In this document: positions 1-6,422 of the stretch, piece after piece
How positions within the stretch are numbered: position 1 is the stretch's first letter
Layout of the letters: the number at the start of each line of letters is the position of its first letter
From: an uncultured Coriobacteriaceae bacterium
GTDB lineage: Bacteria > Actinomycetota > Coriobacteriia > Coriobacteriales > UMGS124
Reading direction: 5' to 3'
Assembly (NCBI GenBank): GCA_900539345.1
Contig: UQBS01000037.1
Span: 1-29,097 of the forward strand
DNA: 29,097 nucleotides
Made by a program: the position numbers and the translations under genes
The notes under the pieces: generated by a model
The model's input: the letters and a program-made list of their open reading frames with translations, nothing else
Told to the model about the DNA's origin: nothing
Databases searched by the model: none

Positions 1-50
1 GAAATTCACCCGGCCCGATTTCAGCATGCCTATTGACAATGGCTCTCTCA
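1..50. mobile_element. Probable insertion-sequence end (IS21-like, tentative)
   Basis: The adenine deaminase reading frame stops matching its family abruptly near position 51. The bases to its left cannot encode the expected Asp-x-His-x-His segment in any frame. Read on the plus strand this segment ends in CA and carries TTGACA at 33-38. An outward-facing -35 hexamer close to a CA terminus is known from IS21 right ends, and the general look (an AATTCACC-type motif, then a GATTTCAGCATGCC-type motif) resembles IS21-family terminal repeats as I remember them. No transposase lies inside the window, so the family assignment is a guess. Confidence 0.35.
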
Positions 51-344
51 TATTAGAAAGCCCGGCGCTATGTAATCGCCCGCGGCGTCAATCACGCGCG
101 TGTCGGGTCCCACACAGTGCTGCGCGGTATGGGGCGCAATACCCACATAGGCAACCCTACCAGCCGCAATGGCGATGTCGGTATGCTCGAGGACCTCGCG
201 GGTGCACACATCGACAAGACGACAGTCGCGAATCACAAGGTCGGCCGGCTCAAATCCCTGGGCCACACGCGCAAGCCGGCGGTTGCACTCCCACAAGGGC
301 ACGGCGCAGAAAGGATGCAGGGACTGGCTTTCAACAGCAGACAT
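48..344 (-). pseudogene. adeC: Adenine deaminase, N-terminal fragment
   Basis: Adenine deaminase is a metal-dependent amidohydrolase that converts adenine to hypoxanthine and ammonia in purine salvage. The fragment shows the family's N-terminal layout: ARVAQGFEPADLVIRD, then a VDVCTREVLEHTDIAIA strand region, GRVAYVG, and VIDAAGDYIAPGF just where the metal-binding His motif should begin. It then reads two unrelated residues and stops, at about 98 residues instead of the usual 550-600. The ATG at 344 is chosen because AAGGAGG lies six bases upstream; an in-frame ATG further upstream lacks such a site. The missing catalytic part and the foreign-looking sequence beyond it indicate disruption by an insertion or rearrangement rather than a point frameshift. 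A window or assembly boundary artefact is also possible. Confidence 0.7.
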
Positions 345-358
345 GGCAGGCCTCCTTG

Positions 359-398
359 TTGGCAAAAGTTGGGCACGATGATACTCCCCTTTTGCCAA
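359..398. promoter_or_regulatory. 10-bp inverted repeat upstream of the adenine deaminase fragment
   Basis: TTGGCAAAAG at 359-368 is repeated as its exact reverse complement at 389-398, with 20 bases between. It lies immediately upstream of the Shine-Dalgarno of the adenine deaminase fragment. It could be an operator or an RNA hairpin in its leader. It could also end transcription from the anti-sigma gene upstream, although no clean T-run follows it. Confidence 0.35.
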
Positions 399-437
399 GA
401 GAAGAAAGCCCGCCATGTCACTCGCAAGGCGAAAGTC

Positions 438-1562
438 TTACATCATGCCAGCCACAAACACCTCAACTTGGGACGCCGTGAGAGCAGACGTGGAAACCAC
501 AGCAAAGGAATACCCGTCGCGTGTCCAGGTAACCACGTACCAGGCGTTTTCAGCCCCGCGCAGGGTCACGTCTTGCCCTGCGATACGGCTCGTTTGCGTG
601 AGGTCGTAGCTGTTGTAGTCGCCGCTTACGTCGTCGGTTCCCACGGCCTTGCGCAGGCAAACCGATCCGCCGCGCTCGCCATTGTAATTGACTTCAAGCA
701 TGCTGCCCTCGATGGCCTGGATGCATGCAGCCTCGGGACCATACCCCTCCGGCAAAGCAGAGTCGCTGATGGCAAGCGAGAACCCCGCAAGCGACTCTGC
801 CTGCGCCATGCTCGCGCACTCCTGCCAGGGGTTGGCGAGGGTCGTCACGGCACCAGATGCCGCCACCGCATCCTGTGCAACCTCGCCCTCGTCGGCATCC
901 TGAACGGCGCGGGCCAGCGGAGCCCCTTGATCCCCGTCGTCGGAAAGCGCCATGACGGCGGACTCGCTGGCCGCCATTACGCCGGCATCCTCGCTATCGG
1001 CCGCGGCATCCTCGGGCATCGCGGCTTCGGGCGCTGCCTCCTCGGGTGCTGCGGTGTCAGTCGTTTGGTCCTGCGTCATCGCGGGCTCGCTAGGACCGGG
1101 ATTATTGAGGCCAAGCATCTCGGGGCGGGCAAACACAATTGCACCGGCAACAAGCAGGCACGCCGCGATTCCCACGCCTGCCAAAGCACGAACACGCTCA
1201 GGCGTGAAACGCAGGACTTTGCCTGGCGCCTTCTCGGCGGCGGCGTCAACGAGTGCCTTCTCGGCAGGCACACTGCGGGGCGCTTTCCCGGCAGGCACAT
1301 CGTCGCATCCTTCGGCTTCCGACATCGCATCAGAAGTCACGTCGGCAGGCATATTGCCTTGGACCTCTGCAGCCGCCGCACCCTTCTGCATGTCGCCTTC
1401 TTGGGTCAGCTCAGTCACGTTGTTGTCTTTGATCGCGGCTACTCGTTCGTCAACGGAGTCCGTCGCCTCGGGACACGCCGCCTCCATCACGAGGCGGTCG
1501 TCGATGTCACCCAGCGCCGCAAGCAGGCGAAGCGATCTTTCATCCCTCTCTTCGCTCGTCAC
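438..1562 (-). CDS. Membrane-anchored anti-sigma-like protein with DUF4367-type outer domain
   Basis: This protein of 374 residues probably restrains the sigma factor encoded just before it. Residues 1-124 are cytoplasmic and acidic, residues about 125-145 form one membrane helix (ALAGVGIAACLLVAGAIVF), an Ala/Glu/Asp-rich linker follows, and residues about 240-374 form an extracytoplasmic domain. That domain follows the pattern of DUF4367 proteins seen beside sigma factors in Gram-positive gut bacteria (NPWQECASMAQAESLAGF, DDVSGDYNSYDL, a late TWTRDGYSFAV strand). The GTG start overlaps the sigma stop as GTGA, and GGAGG lies nine bases upstream, so the two are translationally coupled. No zinc-binding HxxxCxxC anti-sigma motif is seen at the N-terminus. 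Sigma inhibition is inferred from gene order and topology. Confidence 0.75.
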   Translation of the reverse strand: MTSEERDERSLRLLAALGDIDDRLVMEAACPEATDSVDERVAAIKDNNVTELTQEGDMQKGAAAAEVQGNMPADVTSDAMSEAEGCDDVPAGKAPRSVPAEKALVDAAAEKAPGKVLRFTPERVRALAGVGIAACLLVAGAIVFARPEMLGLNNPGPSEPAMTQDQTTDTAAPEEAAPEAAMPEDAAADSEDAGVMAASESAVMALSDDGDQGAPLARAVQDADEGEVAQDAVAASGAVTTLANPWQECASMAQAESLAGFSLAISDSALPEGYGPEAACIQAIEGSMLEVNYNGERGGSVCLRKAVGTDDVSGDYNSYDLTQTSRIAGQDVTLRGAENAWYVVTWTRDGYSFAVVSTSALTASQVEVFVAGMM

Positions 1563-2119
1563 AGAGCAACACCTCCACGTGTCAAAACGGCTTTAAGCTC
1601 CTCACGCATGCGCGCAAGCGTCATCTTCACTTTGCTCTCGGTTGCCCCGTAGGCGCTGGCAATCTCCGCGACCGTGTCGCCATACCAATAGCGGCGCACG
1701 AAGAAATGGCGCTGCTCGCGGGGAGCCTGCTCCAGGAATGCGTTGAGGAGCGCCACGAGCTCCACCTCCGAGGTCCCGGCAAAAACACCGCTTCCGTCGG
1801 GCAGACAGTCGGCAAGCTCATCGATCAGCACAGGAACCTGGCCCTGCCCACGCTTTTCCGCCTTGCTCTCACGCCAGCGATCAAGCGCAGCGTTGCGTGC
1901 AATCTTGCCAAGAAATGCCTGCAGCACGCTGGGGCGCTGAGGCGGCATGACATTCCATGCGCGCAGGTAGGTGTCCTGCTCGCATTCCTGGGCATCTTGG
2001 GAGTCGCGCAAAATGCGAAACGCGACCCCTCGGCAAAACGTGCCGTATTTTGTTTTCGTCTCGCCGATGGCGCGCTCGGAGCGCTTCCAATACAGTTTGA
2101 CGATATCCGAGTCCTCCAA
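1559..2119 (-). CDS. RNA polymerase sigma factor, ECF/sigma-70 family
   Basis: This alternative sigma factor of about 186 residues directs RNA polymerase to a small regulon, probably an envelope stress response. The region 2 helix is visible in AFRILRDSQDAQECEQDTYLRAWNV and the DNA-melting stretch in FLGKIARNAALDRWRE. Region 4 is the C-terminal HTH with TVAEIASAYGATESKVKMTLARMREEL. I start it at a TTG (2119) rather than at in-frame ATGs upstream: AGGGAGG lies four bases before the TTG, and the resulting N-terminus EDSDIVKLYWKRSERAI matches the usual beginning of this subfamily. The ATG at 2134 has no usable spacing. It shares four bases with the anti-sigma-like gene downstream. The target promoter is unknown. 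Confidence 0.85.
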   Translation of the reverse strand: MEDSDIVKLYWKRSERAIGETKTKYGTFCRGVAFRILRDSQDAQECEQDTYLRAWNVMPPQRPSVLQAFLGKIARNAALDRWRESKAEKRGQGQVPVLIDELADCLPDGSGVFAGTSEVELVALLNAFLEQAPREQRHFFVRRYWYGDTVAEIASAYGATESKVKMTLARMREELKAVLTRGGVAL

Positions 2120-2179
2120 ACTGCCTCCCTTCATCCTCTTTGACGGACTGTAGCCGCCTCGGGTCACAACTTTCTTATC

Positions 2180-2220
2180 AAAAAAGCCGCCCAGACCTCC
2201 ATATGGAAGCCTGGGCGGCT
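2180..2220 (-). terminator. Rho-independent terminator after the universal stress protein gene
   Basis: A perfect 9-bp stem (GCCGCCCAG at 2186-2194 with CTGGGCGGC at 2211-2219) is followed on the minus strand by a run of T (A-run at 2180-2185 on the plus strand). It separates the stress-protein gene from the sigma gene. Confidence 0.85.
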
Positions 2221-2263
2221 CAATCTCACATCAAAATTCGCGTGGCTTTGCGCTGCACGCAAG

Positions 2264-2731
2264 CTACTTCACCGTGAGAACCGGGATGTCGGTCTCGCGC
2301 AGGAGGCTGTAGCTCACGCTGCCAAGCATGCCACGGATGGCGCCCAGACCACGGCGACCCATCACAATCAGGTCGATGTCGTGATGCTTGGCATAATCGG
2401 CAAGCACGGCGGCAAGGGCGTTACCAGGCACAACCTCAACAGTTGCACGCTCGCCCAGCTCGTCGAGGCTGTCGCCCAAGCTGTCCTTCATGGCCTTCTT
2501 GGCAGCGGCGACGGTGGCATCGAGCAGCTGCTTGTACTGCTCATAATCAATTTGGCCGTAATACACGCCGTCGGAATACGTTGCCTGGAAATCCATGGCG
2601 CCAACGGAGAGGGCCTGGATTACGTCAACGGTGGCTTCGGGGTTGAGGGCGGCGAGCTCCTTGGCGTAGCGCACGGCCTCCTTGGCGTGGTCGGAACCGT
2701 CGTAAGGAACCATGATCTTCGAGTACAGCAT
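2264..2731 (-). CDS. Universal stress protein, UspA family
   Basis: This single-domain Usp protein has 155 residues, the normal length. The first strand MVPYDGSDHAKEAVRYA carries the Asp that contacts adenine in nucleotide-binding members. Near the C-terminus VMGRRGLGAIRGMLGS forms the glycine-rich phosphate loop, with one residue fewer than the classical G-x2-G-x9-G-S spacing, followed by VSYSLLRETDIPVLTVK. ATP binding is likely but the client process is unknown. AAAGGAG lies seven bases before the ATG. It follows the Mop-domain gene on the same strand after 73 bases and ends in a strong terminator. In anaerobes such proteins typically respond to starvation or redox stress; nothing here shows the specific trigger. 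Confidence 0.9.
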   Translation of the reverse strand: MLYSKIMVPYDGSDHAKEAVRYAKELAALNPEATVDVIQALSVGAMDFQATYSDGVYYGQIDYEQYKQLLDATVAAAKKAMKDSLGDSLDELGERATVEVVPGNALAAVLADYAKHHDIDLIVMGRRGLGAIRGMLGSVSYSLLRETDIPVLTVK

Positions 2732-2804
2732 GGTGCAACTCCTTTACTCACGACCTAGCTGCCAGGACTGCCCGGCAACGCTATCCTACTCCACTATATA
2801 CCCT

Positions 2805-3236
2805 TTATCCCTCGCACGACACAACAACGTCGTTGGAACTTACCGCAGTGAAGACGGCAGAGCCCGCCTCCAGGCCGAGCATGTCGACGTCGTCAAGGGT
2901 GACGTCGCTCACAAGGCTGCACCCGCAGGGCAGCTCAACCCACACGTGGGCGCTCACCGCGCCGCGCTCGATGCGGGTGACCTTGCCGGAGAACCCGTTG
3001 CCCGCCGAAAGGGAGAAGCCGAAGCCCTCCCCCACTTCGAGCAGCACGTCGGGAGCGTTGATGAGCGCAGCGGCACGCGCGCCCTCGCGCAGGCCAAGCT
3101 CGCGAATGGCGGCCATCGAGACGTCGGCCTTAATGAAGCCCGCGAGAGTCTCGATGGAGACGACGCCGTTTACGGCGCCCTCCTTCACGGCGGCCACGGT
3201 GCCTTGCAGCAGGTTGGGGGCGGAAAACTTATACAT
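2805..3236 (-). CDS. Double Mop/TOBE-domain molybdate or molybdopterin-binding protein
   Basis: This cytoplasmic protein of 143 residues consists of two consecutive Mop (TOBE) domains. The first begins YKFSAPNLLQGTVAAVKEGAVNG and ends near ALINAPDVLLEV. The second begins GNGFSGKVTRIERGAVSAHV and ends TAVSSNDVVVSCEG. Mop domains bind molybdate or tungstate oxyanions (storage or delivery, as in molbindins) or act as the effector domain of ModE and ModC, but there is no HTH or ATPase here, so a molbindin-like carrier is the best reading. The ATG at 3236 has GGGAGG four bases upstream and overlaps the end of the MurE-type gene by eight bases, so the pair is probably coupled. The biological link between a metal-oxyanion binder and a cell-wall ligase is unclear. 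Confidence 0.85.
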   Translation of the reverse strand: MYKFSAPNLLQGTVAAVKEGAVNGVVSIETLAGFIKADVSMAAIRELGLREGARAAALINAPDVLLEVGEGFGFSLSAGNGFSGKVTRIERGAVSAHVWVELPCGCSLVSDVTLDDVDMLGLEAGSAVFTAVSSNDVVVSCEG

Positions 3237-4770
3237 CGAGCCTCCCTGCGGCCAGGTCGGACAGTGCGCGGGCAAACACGACGGCGTCGGTCTCCCAAGG
3301 CTCGGGGCCGTTCGCGCGCACCATGGTGGCCTCGCTGCCTTTGCCCGAGACGAGCACCACCGCAGGTTTGTGCGCATCGGCAAGCGCGGTGCGAATGGCC
3401 CGCTCACGGTCACAGACGATCTTCCAGCAGGTATTGCCCTGCTCTTCTACGCGCTGGGCAATGGTGCGGCAAATGTCTTCCACGGACTCAGGGCCCGGGT
3501 CGTCTTCGGTAATGACGATGCGATCGGCCAGCCTGCCTGCTGCAATGCCCATCGTGTCGCGACGGTCGACGCCTTTGCCACCCGTCGCTCCAAAGACCAC
3601 ACAGAGCTCGTGGTGGGGATAGCTGGCCCGTAGCTCGTGCAGAACGGCCTCGAGGCTCATGCCGTTGTGCGCAAAATCGACAACAGGCACGATGCCAGGC
3701 ACAGGGCTCGCAAGCATCTGCACGCGGCCAGGCACGTTTACCTGCTCAAGACCCTCGCGTACAAAGGCGAGCTCGACGCCGAGCCCTTCCGCCATGCCGC
3801 AAACGAGCAGGGCGTTGAGGGCGTTGAAGTGCGAGGGCGTGGGAAGGACGAACTCAAGCTCGCCGCGCGGAGTGCGTACACGCATCGCGATGCCACCCTC
3901 GACATGCTCGGATGAGGTGAGAAACACGTCGGCCTTCTCATCATGCTCGGAGCACGTGATGACCCGCGGGCACACCTGAGCAGCGGCAAGCACGCGGTCG
4001 GCATGGTCAATGTCGAGGCTCACCACGGCGCAACGTGCCTGGGAGAATATCTTGAGTTTGCTTGTGAAGTAATCCTCGAAATCGGGATGCTCGATGGGCG
4101 AGATGTGGTCCTCTCCGATGTTGATGAAGCCAGCGACGGCAAAGTCGACCCCAAAGGTGCGGTCGTACTTAAGGGCCTGGCTCGATGCCTCCATCACCAA
4201 CTCGCGTGCGCCCACAAAGGCGGCGTTGGCGATATGGCCCTCGAGCTCGAGAGCCTCAGGGGTGGTGAGCTTCGAAGGCGCGCAGGTGACACCGTCGTCA
4301 AGAATGTCGGTGGAGAAGATGGGAGTGGCATGGGCGCCGAGTGCGCGAGCTCGAGCGTCAAGCACGCTCTTGAGATAGAAAGCGCAGGTCGTCTTACCCT
4401 TGGTGCCTGTAAAAGCGCACGTCTGAATGCGGCCCGAGGGGTGGTCGTAGAGCATGTCGGCCAGGACGCCCATGGCACGGCGCACGTCGCTCACGAGCAC
4501 ACACGGTGCCTCGATGCCATCGAAGGGTTGTTCCGCAAGGTAGCCGCAGGCTCCGGCCGCAAGGGACTGCTCCAGGTACTCGCGCTTGAATGCACGACCC
4601 TTGCACACAAAGAGCGTGCCGGGCACAACCTCGCGCGAGTCGGCCGTGATGAAGTCGACCAGGGGCTCTTGGCCACCCTGGGGCAGCCTCACCTCGTTCA
4701 AAACGCCCGCTCCAGCCAACGCCTCGGCGTAGACGGAGAGGGCGACACCGGTCTTATGGGGTGCTTGCAT
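3229..4770 (-). CDS. murE: MurE-type UDP-N-acetylmuramyl peptide ligase, lysine-type motif
   Basis: This enzyme adds the third amino acid to UDP-MurNAc-L-Ala-D-Glu with ATP hydrolysis, in the cytoplasmic phase of peptidoglycan synthesis. About 513 residues, full length. The N-terminal UDP-binding domain contains ITADSREVVPGTLFVCKG; the ATP loop is TGTKGKTT (121-128); KLTTPEALELEGHI and EASSQAL follow. The C-terminal domain carries DFAHNGMSLEAVL, VFGATGGKGVDRRDTM and ITEDDPGPE (420-427). Diaminopimelate enzymes usually show DNPR here; EDDP with the preceding AHNG resembles the lysine-adding enzymes of streptococci, so I infer L-Lys or a related diamine. The ATG at 4770 is chosen for GGGAG nine bases upstream and the family-like N-terminus. 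It lies outside any mur/fts cluster, so a second specialised ligase cannot be excluded. Confidence 0.85.
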   Translation of the reverse strand: MQAPHKTGVALSVYAEALAGAGVLNEVRLPQGGQEPLVDFITADSREVVPGTLFVCKGRAFKREYLEQSLAAGACGYLAEQPFDGIEAPCVLVSDVRRAMGVLADMLYDHPSGRIQTCAFTGTKGKTTCAFYLKSVLDARARALGAHATPIFSTDILDDGVTCAPSKLTTPEALELEGHIANAAFVGARELVMEASSQALKYDRTFGVDFAVAGFINIGEDHISPIEHPDFEDYFTSKLKIFSQARCAVVSLDIDHADRVLAAAQVCPRVITCSEHDEKADVFLTSSEHVEGGIAMRVRTPRGELEFVLPTPSHFNALNALLVCGMAEGLGVELAFVREGLEQVNVPGRVQMLASPVPGIVPVVDFAHNGMSLEAVLHELRASYPHHELCVVFGATGGKGVDRRDTMGIAAGRLADRIVITEDDPGPESVEDICRTIAQRVEEQGNTCWKIVCDRERAIRTALADAHKPAVVLVSGKGSEATMVRANGPEPWETDAVVFARALSDLAAGRLDV

Positions 4771-4847
4771 GTGCACGTGCTCCCAAATCAGACAGGCCCT
4801 GCGCGCAAAATCGCCAAGGTGCAGGGCAGACGAACCGTATACATGTG

Positions 4848-4898
4848 CGGCGGGCTTTGCTGGACGCGGCAAGCACCGCATCCGAACAAAGCCCGCCG
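4848..4898. repeat. 12-bp inverted repeat between the Arg/Gly-rich gene and murE
   Basis: CGGCGGGCTTTG at 4848-4859 and CAAAGCCCGCCG at 4887-4898 are perfect reverse complements, with a smaller GCGG/CCGC stem nested inside. It lies in the 165-base gap between the two minus-strand genes. No T-run follows on either strand, so it is either a weak or Rho-assisted terminator, or a leader hairpin before murE. Confidence 0.5.
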
Positions 4899-4935
4899 TA
4901 TGCTTGCAGACTATAGGCAGCGAGCCTGGCTCGGC

Positions 4936-6138
4936 CTAGTAGGAACGGCGAGAGCCTCCGTTGCCGCGGTTGCCACCGCGAGAGCCGCCATTGCCGCGCG
5001 GGCGACCGTTGGAGCCGCCATCGCGACCACCGCGAGAACGGTCGTCGTAGCGGCGATCGCCACCACGGCTGCCGCGGTCGTCGTAGCCGCCAGAACGACG
5101 ATCGTCATAGCGGCGCTCGCTGTAATCGCGATCTCCACGATCGTCGTAGCGGCGCTCGCCACGAGGACGGTCGTCGAAATCGCGGGAACGACGGTCATCG
5201 CGGTCACGATGGGTGCCGCCACGCTTGGCGGGAGAGCCGTCGATGCGCCTCATGCCGGGAACCTCGTCGCGGCGAGCGGGCTTGCCGCTGCGGGAGCGCT
5301 CGCCGCGGCCGCCGTCGCGCTCGTCATCGAAGCGGTTGCGATGCGAGCTCTTCTCGAAGCGGCCCTCGCGCTCGCCGTCGAAGGAATCGCGCTGGTCACG
5401 AGACACGGCGCGACCGGTCTTGCGCACGAACTTGCCGCCGCGCTCGCCACCCTCGCGGCCTTCCTTGCGAGCGGCAACGTACTGGGCGCCCTGGGGAGTC
5501 CAGCCGCGCTTGTACAGCAGGCGCGCCTCGCTGCCCATGATGTCCTCAACCTTTTGGACGCTCAGCTTGCCGGTCTTCTCGTTGACATTGACGTTGATGC
5601 GCAGCGTGGCGTTGCGCTCGTTGTACTCGCAGATGAGCACGCGAGCAGGCACGCCCTCACCGTCAAGCTCGATGACGCAGCTCAGGCTGCCGGGCTCGCA
5701 GGGCTCCTCGGAGGTCTCGATGTGCAGGTGCACGGGAGTCTCGCTGGGCTTGTTATGAGCGTCGATGGGGACGATCTCCACGCGCGTGAAGTTGTAGTTC
5801 TCGGGGGTGATGGCCATGGTCACGCCGAAAATCTGGCCGAGCTCGATACGGGCAAGCTCTGCGGCCTGGGCAAGCAGGCGATTGATGAGATCGACGCCGT
5901 CGGTGATGACGGCAAGCTCGTCGGTCTGCTCAAGCTCGCCGGAGTCGCCCTCCTTGGTGGGGAAGGCGTAGACGGTCTTGGTACCGCCCTTCTTGCGCTT
6001 GGTGACGACGGGGATGAGACCGGCGACGCCTTCGGGGAAAGCCTTACCGTCCTCGACCTTCACACCCACCGTGCGCTTGCCACCGGCAAGCTCAATCTCG
6101 GTGTCGCCGTACTTGCTGTTATCGCCAAAAAGCCTCAC
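4936..6138 (-). CDS. Unrecognised protein with Arg/Gly/Asp-rich low-complexity tail
   Basis: I do not recognise the family. The 400 residues split into two parts. Residues 1 to about 220 look folded, with alternating strands (TEIELAGGKRTVGVKVEDG, VHLHIETSEEP, TLRINVNVNEKTGKLSVQKV). Residues about 225-400 are strongly charged and disordered, with repeated ERRYDDR, SRDFDDR and, at the very end, RGGNRGNGGSRR blocks resembling the RGG boxes of RNA-binding proteins. There is no signal peptide or membrane helix, so it should be cytoplasmic. The start is GTG at 6138 with GGGAG five bases upstream. It sits upstream of murE on the same strand. An RNA or ribosome-associated role is inferred from the tail only. 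Confidence 0.7.
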   Translation of the reverse strand: MRLFGDNSKYGDTEIELAGGKRTVGVKVEDGKAFPEGVAGLIPVVTKRKKGGTKTVYAFPTKEGDSGELEQTDELAVITDGVDLINRLLAQAAELARIELGQIFGVTMAITPENYNFTRVEIVPIDAHNKPSETPVHLHIETSEEPCEPGSLSCVIELDGEGVPARVLICEYNERNATLRINVNVNEKTGKLSVQKVEDIMGSEARLLYKRGWTPQGAQYVAARKEGREGGERGGKFVRKTGRAVSRDQRDSFDGEREGRFEKSSHRNRFDDERDGGRGERSRSGKPARRDEVPGMRRIDGSPAKRGGTHRDRDDRRSRDFDDRPRGERRYDDRGDRDYSERRYDDRRSGGYDDRGSRGGDRRYDDRSRGGRDGGSNGRPRGNGGSRGGNRGNGGSRRSY

Positions 6139-6325
6139 GTCAGCTCCCGCCTCGCGATGAAAGATTCAAGGAAACTCAAAGACACACTCGCAATAAGTGT
6201 AACGCGACATGCGCGCAAGTCAGTGCTCGGGACCTTCTCTACCTGATAAATCCAGGTTGATGTGCATTGCACGCCCGACAACGCTTGAAAAGATATGGTA
6301 CGCAGCATGTTTGCGCCGCCTGACG

Positions 6326-6377
6326 TTGTAGCAGCAGGCGTTTTGGGCGATAATCCCGCGCTGAAAACAGTTTCAGC
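6326..6377 (+). promoter_or_regulatory. Promoter and palindromic operator candidate of the O-acetyltransferase gene
   Basis: TTGTAG (6326-6331) and GATAAT (6349-6354) are separated by 17 bases, placing the start of transcription near 6361. An 18-base inverted repeat, GCTGAAA-ACAG-TTTCAGC, covers 6360-6377, right at the predicted start, where a bound repressor would block initiation. A further GC-rich hairpin (6380-6395) follows in the leader. The 284-base gap (6139-6422) also holds the start region of the divergent Arg/Gly-rich gene, for which I see no convincing promoter. Confidence 0.5.
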
Positions 6378-6422
6378 CGGGCCGGGAACCCGGCCTGATG
6401 GGGAACAGGAAACGGAACAGAC

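Noticed and set aside
3943..6246. Very long plus-strand open frame (about 767 codons)
   Set aside because: It lies antisense to the murE-type gene and the Arg/Gly-rich gene. Its translation is low-complexity Ala/Val/Leu/Gly/His with no family features; long antisense frames are expected in GC-rich genes.
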